A DNA stretch of 64,000 bases. Origin: VRUE01 sp033856195 (GTDB taxonomy: Bacteria; Actinomycetota; Thermoleophilia; Solirubrobacterales; 70-9). The notes below the pieces were generated by a model. The model made no database searches. It was not told the DNA's origin and saw nothing but the letters and a program-made list of their open reading frames with translations. The position numbers and the translations under genes were made by a program. Below are positions 52,286-60,970 of the stretch, in pieces; position 1 is the stretch's first letter; each line of letters begins with the position of its first letter. The stretch spans positions 95,548 through 159,547 of the forward strand of contig JAWVFL010000029.1 in the NCBI GenBank assembly GCA_033856195.1, given 5' to 3'.

Positions 52286-52341
52286 ACGCGAAAATCGGCG
52301 CGGTGATCGCCGGTCATTCGAGTCCGCGCCGATTTTCGTGT
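52286..52341 (+). promoter_or_regulatory. Intra-operon hairpin between pntAA and pntAB
   Basis: CGAAAATCGGCGCGG (52289-52303) is exactly complementary to 52324-52338; three more outer positions pair with one G-T wobble. The loop is 20 bases. There is no T tract, so it is more likely an mRNA stability or processing element than a terminator. Confidence 0.6.
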
Positions 52342-52361
52342 GAACAAATTGGAGGTGGGCG

Positions 52362-52682
52362 ATGAGCCTGATGACCGAGATCACGATCTTCGTGCTCGCC
52401 GCCTTCGTCGGCTTCGAGGTGATCTCGAAGGTGCCGACCACCCTGCACACGCCGCTGATGTCGCAGACCAACGCGATCCACGGCATCGTCATGCTCGGCG
52501 GGCTGATCGTCGTCGGCTACGCCAACGATCCGCTCGAGTACGTCATCGGCACGATCGCGATCGCCTTCGGCACGATCAACATCGTCGGCGGTTTCATGGT
52601 CACCGACCGGATGCTCGGCATGTTCTCCAAAAAGCCGAAACCCAAGGCTGAGGCCGAAGCGAAACCCGGGGGCGGTAAATGA
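52362..52682 (+). CDS. pntAB: NAD(P) transhydrogenase subunit alpha, part 2
   Basis: 106 residues; GGAGGTGG precedes the ATG. Three membrane helices. The segment FEVISKVPTTLHTPLMSQTNAIHG (key KVPTTLHTPLMS.TNAI) is invariant in this subunit. A Lys/Ala/Glu tail follows FMVTDRML. It forms part of the proton channel with PntB. ATGA overlap with pntB. Confidence 0.94.
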   Translation: MSLMTEITIFVLAAFVGFEVISKVPTTLHTPLMSQTNAIHGIVMLGGLIVVGYANDPLEYVIGTIAIAFGTINIVGGFMVTDRMLGMFSKKPKPKAEAEAKPGGGK

Positions 52683-54097
52683 GTCCCCTCGCGGTCTTCG
52701 AGCCCGGCGGCGACGCAGCCACCGCGCTCTACATCGTCGCCTTCTCGCTCTTCATCCTCGGCGTCAAACGCGGTACCCACCCAACGACCGCCAAGCAGGG
52801 CAACCTGGTCGCCGCGGTCGGCATGGCGCTCGCCGTCGTCACGACCCTGCTGCTCGACGGCATCGGCAACTGGGGCCTGCTCGCGCTCGGCCTCGGTGTC
52901 GGCACCGCGGTTGGCGTGATCGCCTCGGTCCGCGTGCAGATGACCGAGATGCCGCAGATGGTCGCCCTCTACAACGGCGTCGGTGGCGGCGCCGTCGCGC
53001 TGATTGCCTGGTCTGAGATCCGCCACGGGATCTCGCTCGGCGAGGACATCCCGCTCGACGAGCTGATCCCGGTCCTCTTCGCCGCGGTCGTCGGCTCGGT
53101 CTCCTTCTGGGGCTCGAACATCGCTTTCGCCAAGCTCCAGGACCTGATCCCGACCCGCCCGCTCGCGGTGCCGGGGCAGCAGGTGATAAACGTCGTGCTG
53201 CTGATCGGCATCCTCGTCGCCTGCACCGACATCGCGATCAACAACGACGACCCTTCGCAGGCGATCTTCATCGCCGTCCTGCTCGCCGCCGGCCTGCTCG
53301 GCAACCTCGTCGTGCTGCCGATCGGCGGCGCCGACATGCCGGTCGTGATCTCGCTGCTCAACGCCTTCACGGGCCTCTCGGCTGCGGCTGCGGGCTTCGC
53401 CCTCGACAACGTCGCCTTGATCGTCGCCGGCACCCTGGTCGGATCCTCGGGAACGATCCTGACGATGGAGATGGCGACTGCGATGAACCGCTCGGTCGCC
53501 AACGTCCTCTTTGCCGGCTTCGGTGGTGCGCCCGCGGGCGGCGCCGCCGGCAGCACCGAGGAACGCCCGCACACCTCGATCGGCGCCCAGGACGCGGCGA
53601 TCAAGCTCGCCTACGCCGACTCGGTCGTGATCGTGCCCGGCTACGGCCTTGCCGTCGCCCAGGCCCAGCACGCGATCAAGGAGGTTGGCGACGAGCTGGA
53701 GAAGCGCGGCGTCACCGTCAGCTATGCGATCCACCCAGTAGCGGGCCGCATGCCCGGCCACATGAACGTCCTCCTCGCCGAGGCCGACGTGCCCTACGAG
53801 CAGCTGAAGGAGATGGAGGAGATCAACCCGGAGATGCCGCGCACCGACGTCGCGGTCATCGTCGGCGCCAACGACGTCACCAATCCGGCGGCAAAGAACG
53901 ACCCCGACAGCCCGATCGCCGGGATGCCGATCATCGAAGTCGACCAGGCCCAGCAGGTGATCGTGATCAAGCGCTCGCTCAGCCCCGGCTTCGCCGGCAT
54001 CGACAACGACCTCTTCTACGAACCGAACACCTCGATGCTCTTCGCCGACGCCAAGCAGGCCGCGGCGGACATCGCGGCTGAGATTCAGAATCTTTGA
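52679..54097 (+). CDS. pntB: NAD(P) transhydrogenase subunit beta
   Basis: 472 residues. About eight or nine membrane helices, then the NADP-binding domain III: VIVPGYGLAVAQAQH (about 315-329), YAIHPVAGRMPGHMNVLLAEA (key HPVAGRMPGHMNVLLAEA), VGANDVTNPAA and MPIIEVDQA. KRSLSPGFAGIDNDLFY near the end is invariant. It completes a proton-translocating transhydrogenase that makes NADPH from NADH. Confidence 0.95.
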   Translation: MSPLAVFEPGGDAATALYIVAFSLFILGVKRGTHPTTAKQGNLVAAVGMALAVVTTLLLDGIGNWGLLALGLGVGTAVGVIASVRVQMTEMPQMVALYNGVGGGAVALIAWSEIRHGISLGEDIPLDELIPVLFAAVVGSVSFWGSNIAFAKLQDLIPTRPLAVPGQQVINVVLLIGILVACTDIAINNDDPSQAIFIAVLLAAGLLGNLVVLPIGGADMPVVISLLNAFTGLSAAAAGFALDNVALIVAGTLVGSSGTILTMEMATAMNRSVANVLFAGFGGAPAGGAAGSTEERPHTSIGAQDAAIKLAYADSVVIVPGYGLAVAQAQHAIKEVGDELEKRGVTVSYAIHPVAGRMPGHMNVLLAEADVPYEQLKEMEEINPEMPRTDVAVIVGANDVTNPAAKNDPDSPIAGMPIIEVDQAQQVIVIKRSLSPGFAGIDNDLFYEPNTSMLFADAKQAAADIAAEIQNL

Positions 54098-54110
54098 TCT
54101 GAAGCGCTGT

Positions 54111-54264
54111 CGGGGGAATCCGGTCATCCCCCGCCGGAATTGATGTCGCACGCGCCGCTTTGCGGCGCTTAGCGACTGTGCTGGAGCGCGGCTTCGCCGC
54201 GCAGCATCGGATTGCATTTCCGCCGCTTCGCGACATTCCGGCGGGGGATGACCGGATTCCCCCG
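54111..54264. repeat. Large palindrome with nested hairpins (154 bp)
   Basis: Arms 54111-54140 and 54235-54264 are perfectly complementary over 30 bp. The 94-base interior holds two further hairpins, each with a 7-bp stem and 3-base loop (54152-54168 and 54186-54202), plus ATGTCGC/GCGACAT (54143-54149, 54230-54236). It lies 14 bases after the pntB stop in the 252-base gap 54098-54349; the rest of the gap shows nothing clear. Different in sequence from families I and II. Confidence 0.8.
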
Positions 54265-54349
54265 CGTGGCGGCTCCCGTCAGAGGTTGCTCGTGGTTGCG
54301 ATTCCGTTTGTAGAGGGGAGAGTGGGGTGCTCCGCCGGCTTGGTGCTCC

Positions 54350-55279
54350 ATGGGGGACGGGGAGCGGGGACAGGGGACGGTCGAGTGGGTGGGCCTTGTC
54401 TGCCTTGTCTCGCTGTTGGTCGTGGGGTTGGTCGTTGCTGGCGTGCGGGTGCCGGGTGTCGCGCTTGCTCGATCGATCGCGTCTCGCATTCTCTGTGCAG
54501 CGGCGCTCGCCGACCGTTGCGGCGACGAACCGGTGCTGATCGCTGCTTATGGCACCGAAGTCGGCGAATTGGTGAGGCGGCATATGCCGTCGCTGCTTTT
54601 TGAGCGGGGGTCGAAGGCCGTGCCGGTCGACTTCCGGCGCTGTCGGGAGACGAGGTGCAGCGACGCCGCTGATCGTGGTTACGTCAAGCGCACTAACGCC
54701 GGCCTGCCGGTTGTCGCCTTCGTCCACGTCGTCGACTGCCGGGCAGATGCCGCCGACGGCTCCAAAGCCGAAGGCGCCGACTGCTCGGATGGGCGTGCCG
54801 GCAACCTCTACATCCAGTATTGGACCTACTACGCCGACTCGGCGACCTTCCGCGGGATACCCGTTCTCGGCGATGCCGGTTACCACCCAGATGACTGGGA
54901 GGGCGTGCAGATCCGCATTCGCCCCGACGGATCGGTCGACGAGCGCGCCTCCTCCCACAACGGCTACAACCAGCGTCCCGGACCCGTCGGCGGCTGGGCC
55001 TCGGACGCCGGCATCGATTCCGTCAAGAGCGCGACCGAAGCGCTTGGCCTCCGCCCTGAGAACGGCTGGGGCCCCGAGACCCACCTCCTGATCGTCTCTG
55101 GCGGCAGCCACGCAGGCAATACCGCCGGAATCCCACGCATCGAACGCCTCACCCCCCGCAACCGCGTCCACCTGATCCCTCTCGAGCCGATCGCCGCCAC
55201 CAGCAACGCCCATTTCGCAATCAGCCCTCCCTGGCACAAGGAGGTCTGGCGCGATCCCGAGGCCGAAGGCACCGATTAA
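54350..55279 (+). CDS. TadE/Flp-like N-terminus with VPS62-like domain
   Basis: 309 residues. Residues 4-33 (ERGQGTVEWVGLVCLVSLLV) have the G-x-G-T-V-E prepilin-like start and hydrophobic helix of Flp/TadE-type proteins, cleaved after Gly in pilin-like secretion. The rest is extracytoplasmic: YIQYWTYYADSATF (about 160) and YHPDDWEGVQI (about 181-191) resemble the VPS62/hydrolase-like proteins with H-x-D-D/G-W-E. Several Cys could form disulfides. No strong RBS. Function unknown. Confidence 0.6.
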   Translation: MGDGERGQGTVEWVGLVCLVSLLVVGLVVAGVRVPGVALARSIASRILCAAALADRCGDEPVLIAAYGTEVGELVRRHMPSLLFERGSKAVPVDFRRCRETRCSDAADRGYVKRTNAGLPVVAFVHVVDCRADAADGSKAEGADCSDGRAGNLYIQYWTYYADSATFRGIPVLGDAGYHPDDWEGVQIRIRPDGSVDERASSHNGYNQRPGPVGGWASDAGIDSVKSATEALGLRPENGWGPETHLLIVSGGSHAGNTAGIPRIERLTPRNRVHLIPLEPIAATSNAHFAISPPWHKEVWRDPEAEGTD

Positions 55280-55284
55280 CGAGG

Positions 55285-55331
55285 ACGAGACGCGGATTTT
55301 CCATGCATGGCATGGGAAATCCGCGTCTCGT
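55285..55331. repeat. Palindromic element family II, intergenic copy (also possible terminator)
   Basis: Arms 55285-55305 and 55311-55331 pair over 21 bp with a single G-T wobble, loop CATGG. The core ATTTTCCATGC..CATGGGAAAT equals that inside the amidohydrolase gene at 35875-35905. It lies between two convergent genes. Confidence 0.75.
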
Positions 55332-55340
55332 AGCGCTCGG

Positions 55341-56108
55341 TTACTTCGGCGGCATGCGCAGGGCGCCGTCGAGGCGGATCGTCTCGCCGTTGAGCATCGG
55401 GTTGGCGACGATCTGGGCGACCAGCTGCGCGTACTCCTCGGGGCGGCCTAGGCGGGAAGGAAAGGGAATGCCGGCGCCGAGCGCGGTGCGGGCCTCCTCG
55501 GGCAAAGCCGCCAGGAGCGGCGTGTCGAAGAGGCCGGGGGCGACGGTGACGACGCGGACGCCGCGCGAGGCCATGTCGCGGGCCGCCGGCAGGGTCATGC
55601 CGACGATGCCGCCCTTCGAGGCGGCGTAGGCGATCTGGCCGATCTGGCCGTCGAAGGCGGCGATCGCGGCGGTGTTGACGCAGACGCCGCGCTCACCCTC
55701 GGCGTCGGGCACGTTCTCGCTCATCGCCCCCGCCGCGAAGCGCAGCACGTTGAAGGTGCCGATCAGGTTGACCTTGACCACGTTGGAGAAGAACTCGAGG
55801 TTGTGGGGGCCGCCCTTATGGGCAACCCGCTCGGCCCAGCCGATGCCGGCGCAGCAGACCGAGATGCGCAGCCCGTCGTCGTGCGTTGCCGCCAGCTCGA
55901 CCGCCGCCGACACCGCTGCCTCGTCCGTCACGTCCGCCTCGACGAACGTAGCGCTCGGCCCGAGCTCAGCAGCCAGCGCCTCGCCCTTCTCGGCGTTGAG
56001 ATCGGCAATCGTCACCGCCGCCCCGCCCTCGACCAGCGCTCGCGCGGTCGCCTCGCCCAGCCCCGACGCCCCTCCGGCCACCAGCGCGCTTGTTCCAGCG
56101 ATGTTCAC
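55341..56108 (-). CDS. Short-chain dehydrogenase (3-hydroxyacyl-CoA dehydrogenase type II-like)
   Basis: 255 residues from GTG. NAD motif VAGGASGLGEATARAL (about 10-25), DLNAEKGE acidic residue for NAD preference, CCAGIGWAERV (about 86), NTAAIAAFDGQIGQIAYAASKGG (catalytic Tyr and Lys, about 145-167). The long segment RFAAGAMSENVPDAEGERGV is typical of HSD10/HadH2-like enzymes. Likely beta-oxidation of branched acyl-CoAs or steroid-like substrates. Confidence 0.85.
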   Translation of the reverse strand: MNIAGTSALVAGGASGLGEATARALVEGGAAVTIADLNAEKGEALAAELGPSATFVEADVTDEAAVSAAVELAATHDDGLRISVCCAGIGWAERVAHKGGPHNLEFFSNVVKVNLIGTFNVLRFAAGAMSENVPDAEGERGVCVNTAAIAAFDGQIGQIAYAASKGGIVGMTLPAARDMASRGVRVVTVAPGLFDTPLLAALPEEARTALGAGIPFPSRLGRPEEYAQLVAQIVANPMLNGETIRLDGALRMPPK

Positions 56109-56153
56109 AGGCGCGCCAGCTTAACTCGCTAGGGTTTTCGGATCGCCACCGAG

Positions 56154-57263
56154 GTGACCCCGAGCTTCAAGGAAGCGATCGCGGAGCGCCTTGCCGAGGC
56201 GCGACGGTTCACCTTGGAGCTGATCGAGCCGCTCGACGACGCGCAGCTCAACCGTGTCTACTCGCCAATTCTCAGTCCGCTGGCCTGGGACCTCGGCCAT
56301 ATAGCCAACTTCGAGGAGCTCTGGCTGGTGCAGACGATCGGCGGTCGCGCGCCGCTGCACGGCGAGCTCGGCCGCTTCTACGACGCGATCGAGAACCCCC
56401 GCAAGGCACGCGGCGAGCTGCCGATCCTGCGCGATGCCGAGCTGCGCGCCTACCTGGCCGACGTGCGCGAGCGTACGCTCGAGGTCCTGGCCGAGGTCGA
56501 GATCGGCTCAGACGCTGAGGATCCGCTGCTGCGCGAAGGCTTCGTCTACGAGATGCTGCTTGCTCACGAGCAGCAGCACAACGAGACGATGCTGCAGCTG
56601 CTGCAGATGGCCGGGGGGTATGAGCCCGTCGATCCAGAGCTCGGTGTTCTCCCGGCGCCCGAACCGGGTCCGGAGACGATTTCGATCCCCGGCGGCGAGT
56701 ACGAGATCGGCGCCCCCACCCGAGGTTTTGCCTACGACAACGAGCGCCCCCGCCACGCGGTCGAACTCGCCTCGTTCGAGATCGATCGAACCCCAGTGGA
56801 CAACGGCACGTATATACGGTTTATGGAGGAGACCGCCGCCGAGCCTCCGCTGTACTGGGAGCGCGACGGCAGCGGGGGGTGGGTGCTGACGAATATGGGA
56901 GGTCGCGACCCGATCGACCCGGCCCATCCCGTCCTCCATGTCTCTTGGCACGAGGCCGATGCGCTCGCCCGCTGGGCCGGCAAGCGGTTGCCCAGCGAGT
57001 ACGAGTGGGAGGTGGCAAGCGAGCGGCTCGAGGGCGCCGGCCAGGCCTGGGAATGGACCTCCTCGGACTTCCTCGCCTATCCCGGTTTCGAAGCGTTCCC
57101 TTATCCCGAGTACTCCCAGGTCTTCTTCGGCGACACCTACAAGGTCCTGCGCGGCGGCTCCTGGGCGACCAGCCGCGATGTGATGCGACCCAGCTTCCGC
57201 AACTGGGACCTGCCGGCGCGTCGCCAGATCTTCTCCGGCATCCGCCTCGCGAGGGACGCGTGA
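56154..57263 (+). CDS. egtB: Ergothioneine synthase EgtB, short form
   Basis: 369 residues from GTG, shorter than the usual 420-440. The DinB-like domain has iron-binding His in DLGHIANFEELW (about 47) and HEQQHNETMLQLL (about 138-150). The FGE-sulfatase domain runs from PGGEYEIGAP to GGSWATSRDVMRPSFRNWDLP. RLPSEYEWEVASERLEGAGQAWEWTSSDF lacks the 40-odd residues normally between EWE and WEWT. It forms the C-S bond on trimethylhistidine using iron and oxygen. GTGA overlap with egtD. Confidence 0.88.
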   Translation: MTPSFKEAIAERLAEARRFTLELIEPLDDAQLNRVYSPILSPLAWDLGHIANFEELWLVQTIGGRAPLHGELGRFYDAIENPRKARGELPILRDAELRAYLADVRERTLEVLAEVEIGSDAEDPLLREGFVYEMLLAHEQQHNETMLQLLQMAGGYEPVDPELGVLPAPEPGPETISIPGGEYEIGAPTRGFAYDNERPRHAVELASFEIDRTPVDNGTYIRFMEETAAEPPLYWERDGSGGWVLTNMGGRDPIDPAHPVLHVSWHEADALARWAGKRLPSEYEWEVASERLEGAGQAWEWTSSDFLAYPGFEAFPYPEYSQVFFGDTYKVLRGGSWATSRDVMRPSFRNWDLPARRQIFSGIRLARDA

Positions 57264-58228
57264 TCGCTATCGAGGTCCACCTCGACGCCGATACCGCGGC
57301 GACGATGGCCCGCGACGTCCGCGACGGCCTCTCGGCCGAGCCGAAGGAGCTGGCGCCGAAGTACTTCTACGACGAACGCGGCTCGCAGCTCTTCGAGCGG
57401 ATCACCGAGCTGGACGAGTACTACCCGACCCGGGTCGAGCGCTCGATCCTCGCGGCACGCTCGGCCGAGATCGTCAGTGCCGCCGACGCGCCGCGCTCTC
57501 TGGTCGAGCTCGGCTCGGGCTCTGCCGCGAAGACGCGCCATCTGCTCAGCGCGATGCGTGACGCCGGCTGCCTGCACACCTACGTGCCGGTCGACATCTC
57601 CGAGGAGATCACGCACGAAACGGCGAGGCTGCTCGTCGACGAGTACCCGGGCCTGGCCATCCGCGGGCTGGTCTGCGATTTCGAGCACCACCTCGAGCGC
57701 ATTCCCGACGGGGACGGGGGCCGGCTCGTCGCCTTTCTCGGTGGCACGATCGGCAACCTCTACCCACAGGCCCGCCGCGACTTCCTGGCCCGGCTCGCCG
57801 GCCTGATGCGGCCCGAGGACCGGCTCTTGCTTGGTACTGATCTGGTCAAGGAGCCGGAGCGTCTCGAGGCCGCCTACAACGACGCCAGCGGCGTCACGGC
57901 AGAGTTCAACAAGAACGTGCTGCGGGTGCTCAATCGCGAGCTCGATGCCGACTTCGACCTTGACGCGTTCGAGCACGTCGCCCGCTATGACGCGGTCGAG
58001 GCTCGCATGGACATCCGCCTGCGCTCGCTCTCAAAGCAGACCGTCCGCCTCGACCAGCTAGACCTCTGCGTCGAGTTCGTCGGCGGCGAGGAGATGCGCA
58101 CCGAGATCTCGACCAAGTTCACTCGCGAGCGCCTACGGGGCGTCTATGAAGAGTCCGGCCTCGAGATGAGCGGCTGGTTCACCGACGCTGCCGGCGACTA
58201 CGCACTCAGCCTCGCCCGGCCGCTATAG
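57260..58228 (+). CDS. egtD: L-histidine N-alpha-methyltransferase EgtD
   Basis: 322 residues from GTG overlapping the egtB stop. ELAPKYFYDERGSQLFERITEL (key PKYFYDxxGSxLF), EYYPTRVERSIL, LVELGSGSAAKTRHLL (SAM site, about 84-99), YVPVDIS, FLGGTIGNLYP and the EFNKNVLRVLNRELDADFD segment are all family markers. It makes hercynine from histidine with three SAM. With egtB it gives ergothioneine synthesis; egtA/egtC are not in this window. Confidence 0.93.
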   Translation: MIAIEVHLDADTAATMARDVRDGLSAEPKELAPKYFYDERGSQLFERITELDEYYPTRVERSILAARSAEIVSAADAPRSLVELGSGSAAKTRHLLSAMRDAGCLHTYVPVDISEEITHETARLLVDEYPGLAIRGLVCDFEHHLERIPDGDGGRLVAFLGGTIGNLYPQARRDFLARLAGLMRPEDRLLLGTDLVKEPERLEAAYNDASGVTAEFNKNVLRVLNRELDADFDLDAFEHVARYDAVEARMDIRLRSLSKQTVRLDQLDLCVEFVGGEEMRTEISTKFTRERLRGVYEESGLEMSGWFTDAAGDYALSLARPL

Positions 58229-59233
58229 CTCCCAGTGGTGGCCGATCTGCGCCGCTGCACGTGAAGTAAGCGGATCGGCCACTGTCGAGACCGCCTCGCC
58301 CTTGCCGCCGAACGCGGCCAACGTCGCCGCAACGCACTCCGCCAGCGCGTCGATGTCGTAGCCGCCCTCCAGCACCGCCCCCACGGGCACGCCCAGCTCC
58401 CTGGCGAAATCGCGCACGTGACAGGCCATCTGGGCGAAGGAGCTCGCCTCCAGGCGGCAGTTGGCGAGCGGATCGGCACGGTGGGCGTCGAAGCCGGCCG
58501 AGACCAGCACCAGGTCGGGCTCGAAGGCGCGACCCGCGGGGAGGACGATGTGCTCGAGCAGGGAGCGCCAGAGCTCTTCCTCGGAGCCGGCCGGCACGGG
58601 AAGATTGATCGTGTAGCCCTCGCCCGCCCCGGAGCCGACGTCATCGAGGCGGCCGCTGCCGGGGAAGATGCCCTCCTGGTGGATATTGGTCACGAGGGCA
58701 TCGGAGCGATGCCGGAAGATCTCCGCGGTGCCGTTGCCGTGATGGACGTCCCAGTCGACGACGAAGACGCGCTGGGCGCCGAGCTCCTGCAGCGCCAGCT
58801 CGGCCGCGACGGCGATGTTGTCGAAGAGGCAGAAGCCCATCGCCCGCTCGCGTTCGGCGTGGTGCCCGGCCGGCCGCGTGCCGCAGAAGCCGACGCTGTC
58901 CTCGCCCGCGAGCAGCGCCCGCGCCATCGCGCAGGCGCCGCCCGCCGCCCGCCGCGCCGCCTCCCAGGACGCCGCGACCGCGTAGGTATCGGCGTCGATC
59001 GCGCCCCCGCCACCGGCGCACAGCTCGCGGATGTCCGCCACGTGGGAGGCGCTGTGGACGAGCTCCAGCTCGGCTTCGGTTGCGGCCGGAGCCTCGCGCC
59101 GCTGCCAGCCGAGCCAGTCTTCCTCGGCCAGCCGCCGCTCGATCGCCAGCAGGCGCTCCGGCCGTTCGGGGTGCCAGGGCATCACACCCTCCGGATCGTG
59201 CCCGAGGCAGGCGGGGTGGCTGAAATAGAGCAC
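58223..59233 (-). CDS. Histone deacetylase-family (acetoin utilisation-like) hydrolase
   Basis: 336 residues from GTG. RPAGHHAERERAMGFCLFDNIAV (key PxGHHA, about 119-141) and VVDWDVHHGNGT (about 157-168), then SAGFDAHRADPL (about 247) and LEGGYD (about 295), complete the zinc site and charge relay of class II deacetylases. Bacterial members remove acyl groups from lysines or polyamines. Its end overlaps the egtD end by six bases (convergent). Confidence 0.9.
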   Translation of the reverse strand: MLYFSHPACLGHDPEGVMPWHPERPERLLAIERRLAEEDWLGWQRREAPAATEAELELVHSASHVADIRELCAGGGGAIDADTYAVAASWEAARRAAGGACAMARALLAGEDSVGFCGTRPAGHHAERERAMGFCLFDNIAVAAELALQELGAQRVFVVDWDVHHGNGTAEIFRHRSDALVTNIHQEGIFPGSGRLDDVGSGAGEGYTINLPVPAGSEEELWRSLLEHIVLPAGRAFEPDLVLVSAGFDAHRADPLANCRLEASSFAQMACHVRDFARELGVPVGAVLEGGYDIDALAECVAATLAAFGGKGEAVSTVADPLTSRAAAQIGHHWEL

Positions 59234-59313
59234 GGATCCGACAGTATCGGCGTGCGACCACGCGTCAGCGCGGCCGCACTGCCGCGGCCCTGGCCGAAGA
59301 ACCTTGGCGTTAG

Positions 59314-59856
59314 CTAGGAGCCGTTCCCCCGGTGGGTGAGCCCGTCGAGCACGACCTCAACCGGCGAGCGCCGTTTCGAGCCATTTGCCTGCTCACGATT
59401 ACGGCGCAGCTCCGTGGCGACCTCCCCGACCTCCATGCCGAACTGCCCGACATTCCGGGCTGCCTTGGCGAGGTCCTTCGAACGGATCTTCACCTTGGGG
59501 CGCCGCAGCGCCTTTGACTTGCGGCCCTGCCGAGCGCCCAGTGCCAGGCCACCGGCCGTACCGGCGAACGCGGCTCCACCCGCGAGCAGCGGCGTCTTTG
59601 CCTTTTGGGCAACGCGGCCGACGTTGCGTCCGGCCTCGCTCACCGAGCTGCCGGCATGCTTCGCTGTCGACCCGATTGCTTTGCGAGCGGAATCGATCTG
59701 CCCGCCGTCGTTCGTCGAGGTCTGTTTGCGCTGACGGCTTTTGCCGGCGGCTTTGCTCATGCTCGTTTTGCTCGCACTCGCTTTGCGGGGTTTCGCCCGT
59801 TTGCTTTTTGCTTTCGCGCCGCTGCTGCTCGAGGCGCGCGTTTTCGTCTCAGCCAT
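59314..59856 (-). CDS. Lys/Ser/Ala-rich basic hypothetical protein
   Basis: 180 residues; AGGAGG upstream of the ATG. Residues 1-50 are a histone-H1-like run of Lys, Ser, Ala and Arg (KAKSKRAKPRKASASK). A Gly/Ala-rich weakly hydrophobic stretch (about 88-108) and a conserved-looking C-terminal helix (DLAKAARNVGQFGMEVGEVA) follow. It may bind DNA or the membrane surface. Similar proteins in actinobacteria are uncharacterised. Confidence 0.65.
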   Translation of the reverse strand: MAETKTRASSSSGAKAKSKRAKPRKASASKTSMSKAAGKSRQRKQTSTNDGGQIDSARKAIGSTAKHAGSSVSEAGRNVGRVAQKAKTPLLAGGAAFAGTAGGLALGARQGRKSKALRRPKVKIRSKDLAKAARNVGQFGMEVGEVATELRRNREQANGSKRRSPVEVVLDGLTHRGNGS

Positions 59857-59923
59857 CGTTCCCTCCTGTTGCGTCTCCCAATGGCCTGCCGCAAGTGCAG
59901 TTACCCAGGGAAAAAGGCCTGAA

Positions 59924-60853
59924 TCAGGGGGCGAGGGCGTCGATCAGCTCGCCGAGCTTGTCCGGCGTCGTGATCGGAGTGAGGATCGGCAGGGTGATTC
60001 CGCCCTCGACGAACGCAGCGATCCTCTCCTTCATCTGCTCGGGGGAGCCGAAGATGAACATCTCCTCGATCAGCTCCCATGGCGCGGCGGCCGCGGCTCC
60101 CTGGCGGTCGCCCGATTCCCAGGCGCCGACCATCGCCTCGATCTCCGCGCCGTAGCCGAGCCAGCGGTAGAAGGCGGCGTAGACCGGCACCGTGATGTAG
60201 GAGGAGAACATGAAGCGGGCCAGCGGCTCGACCGCCTCGCGCTCGCCGGGCAGGCAGAAGAAGCGGCAGAGCAGCTCAAACCCATCCGGGGCGTCGCGCA
60301 GCTGTGCGGTCACCTTGGGCAGGCCGCCGAGCGGCAGGAAGTTGGTGAAGGCCCCGTCTCCCTGCTCCACCGCCAGCTCCAGCATCTTGCCGCGCAGCGC
60401 GGCCAGCACGATCGGCACCCGCTCTGCCGGCGCGCTCTCCAGCTTGAAACCGCTCTCGGTGCGCTCGCCGGCAAGCGCGGTGCGCAGGAAGCCAAGCGTC
60501 TCGCGCACCTTGCTCAGCGGTCGCTCGAAGGGAATGCCGTTCCAGCCTTCGACGATGCGGTCCGAGGAGGAGCCGATGCCGAGCACGAAGCGGCCATCCG
60601 AGGCGCTGGCGAGCGCGGCGGCCTCCTGTGCCAGCAGCGCCGGGCCGCGCTGGAAGACGCCGACGATGCCGGTGCCCAGGCGCGCCCGCTCGGTCCACGC
60701 GGCGCTCAGCGCCAGCGGCGTGAAGCCGTCAGGACCGTTCGTCTCGCCGCTCCAGAAGTCCGTGTAGCCGGCCGCCTCGGCCTTCTTCACCAGCTCCTCG
60801 TGCGCGGCGAGCGAGAGCCCGGGCAACGGCAATGTCAAGCCCCAGCGCGTCAT
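59924..60853 (-). CDS. F420-dependent LLM-class oxidoreductase
   Basis: 309 residues. Luciferase-like: GLTLPLPGLS, YTDFWSGETNGPDGFTPLALSA (about 30-51), LGTGIVGVFQRGPALLAQEAAALA (key GTGIVGVFxRxPALLAQEAA), GRFVLGIGSSSDRIVEGWNG and the C-terminal FIFGSPEQMKERI. A second member of the family in this window, only distantly like the one at 50 kb. Substrate unknown. Confidence 0.87.
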   Translation of the reverse strand: MTRWGLTLPLPGLSLAAHEELVKKAEAAGYTDFWSGETNGPDGFTPLALSAAWTERARLGTGIVGVFQRGPALLAQEAAALASASDGRFVLGIGSSSDRIVEGWNGIPFERPLSKVRETLGFLRTALAGERTESGFKLESAPAERVPIVLAALRGKMLELAVEQGDGAFTNFLPLGGLPKVTAQLRDAPDGFELLCRFFCLPGEREAVEPLARFMFSSYITVPVYAAFYRWLGYGAEIEAMVGAWESGDRQGAAAAAPWELIEEMFIFGSPEQMKERIAAFVEGGITLPILTPITTPDKLGELIDALAP

Positions 60854-60970
60854 GAGGGCACCCTATGTCAACCGATTAGCGAACGTCACGATCTGATTCT
60901 TCGTGAGCGGCGCCGATACTGCGATTGCCACCGCCCCGGACGCGAAGCGGAGGAGGCGGTGGTTGTTTAG

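Noticed and set aside
52517..55237. 906-codon minus-strand frame
   Set aside because: Runs antisense through pntB, a palindrome and another gene; no recognisable domain.
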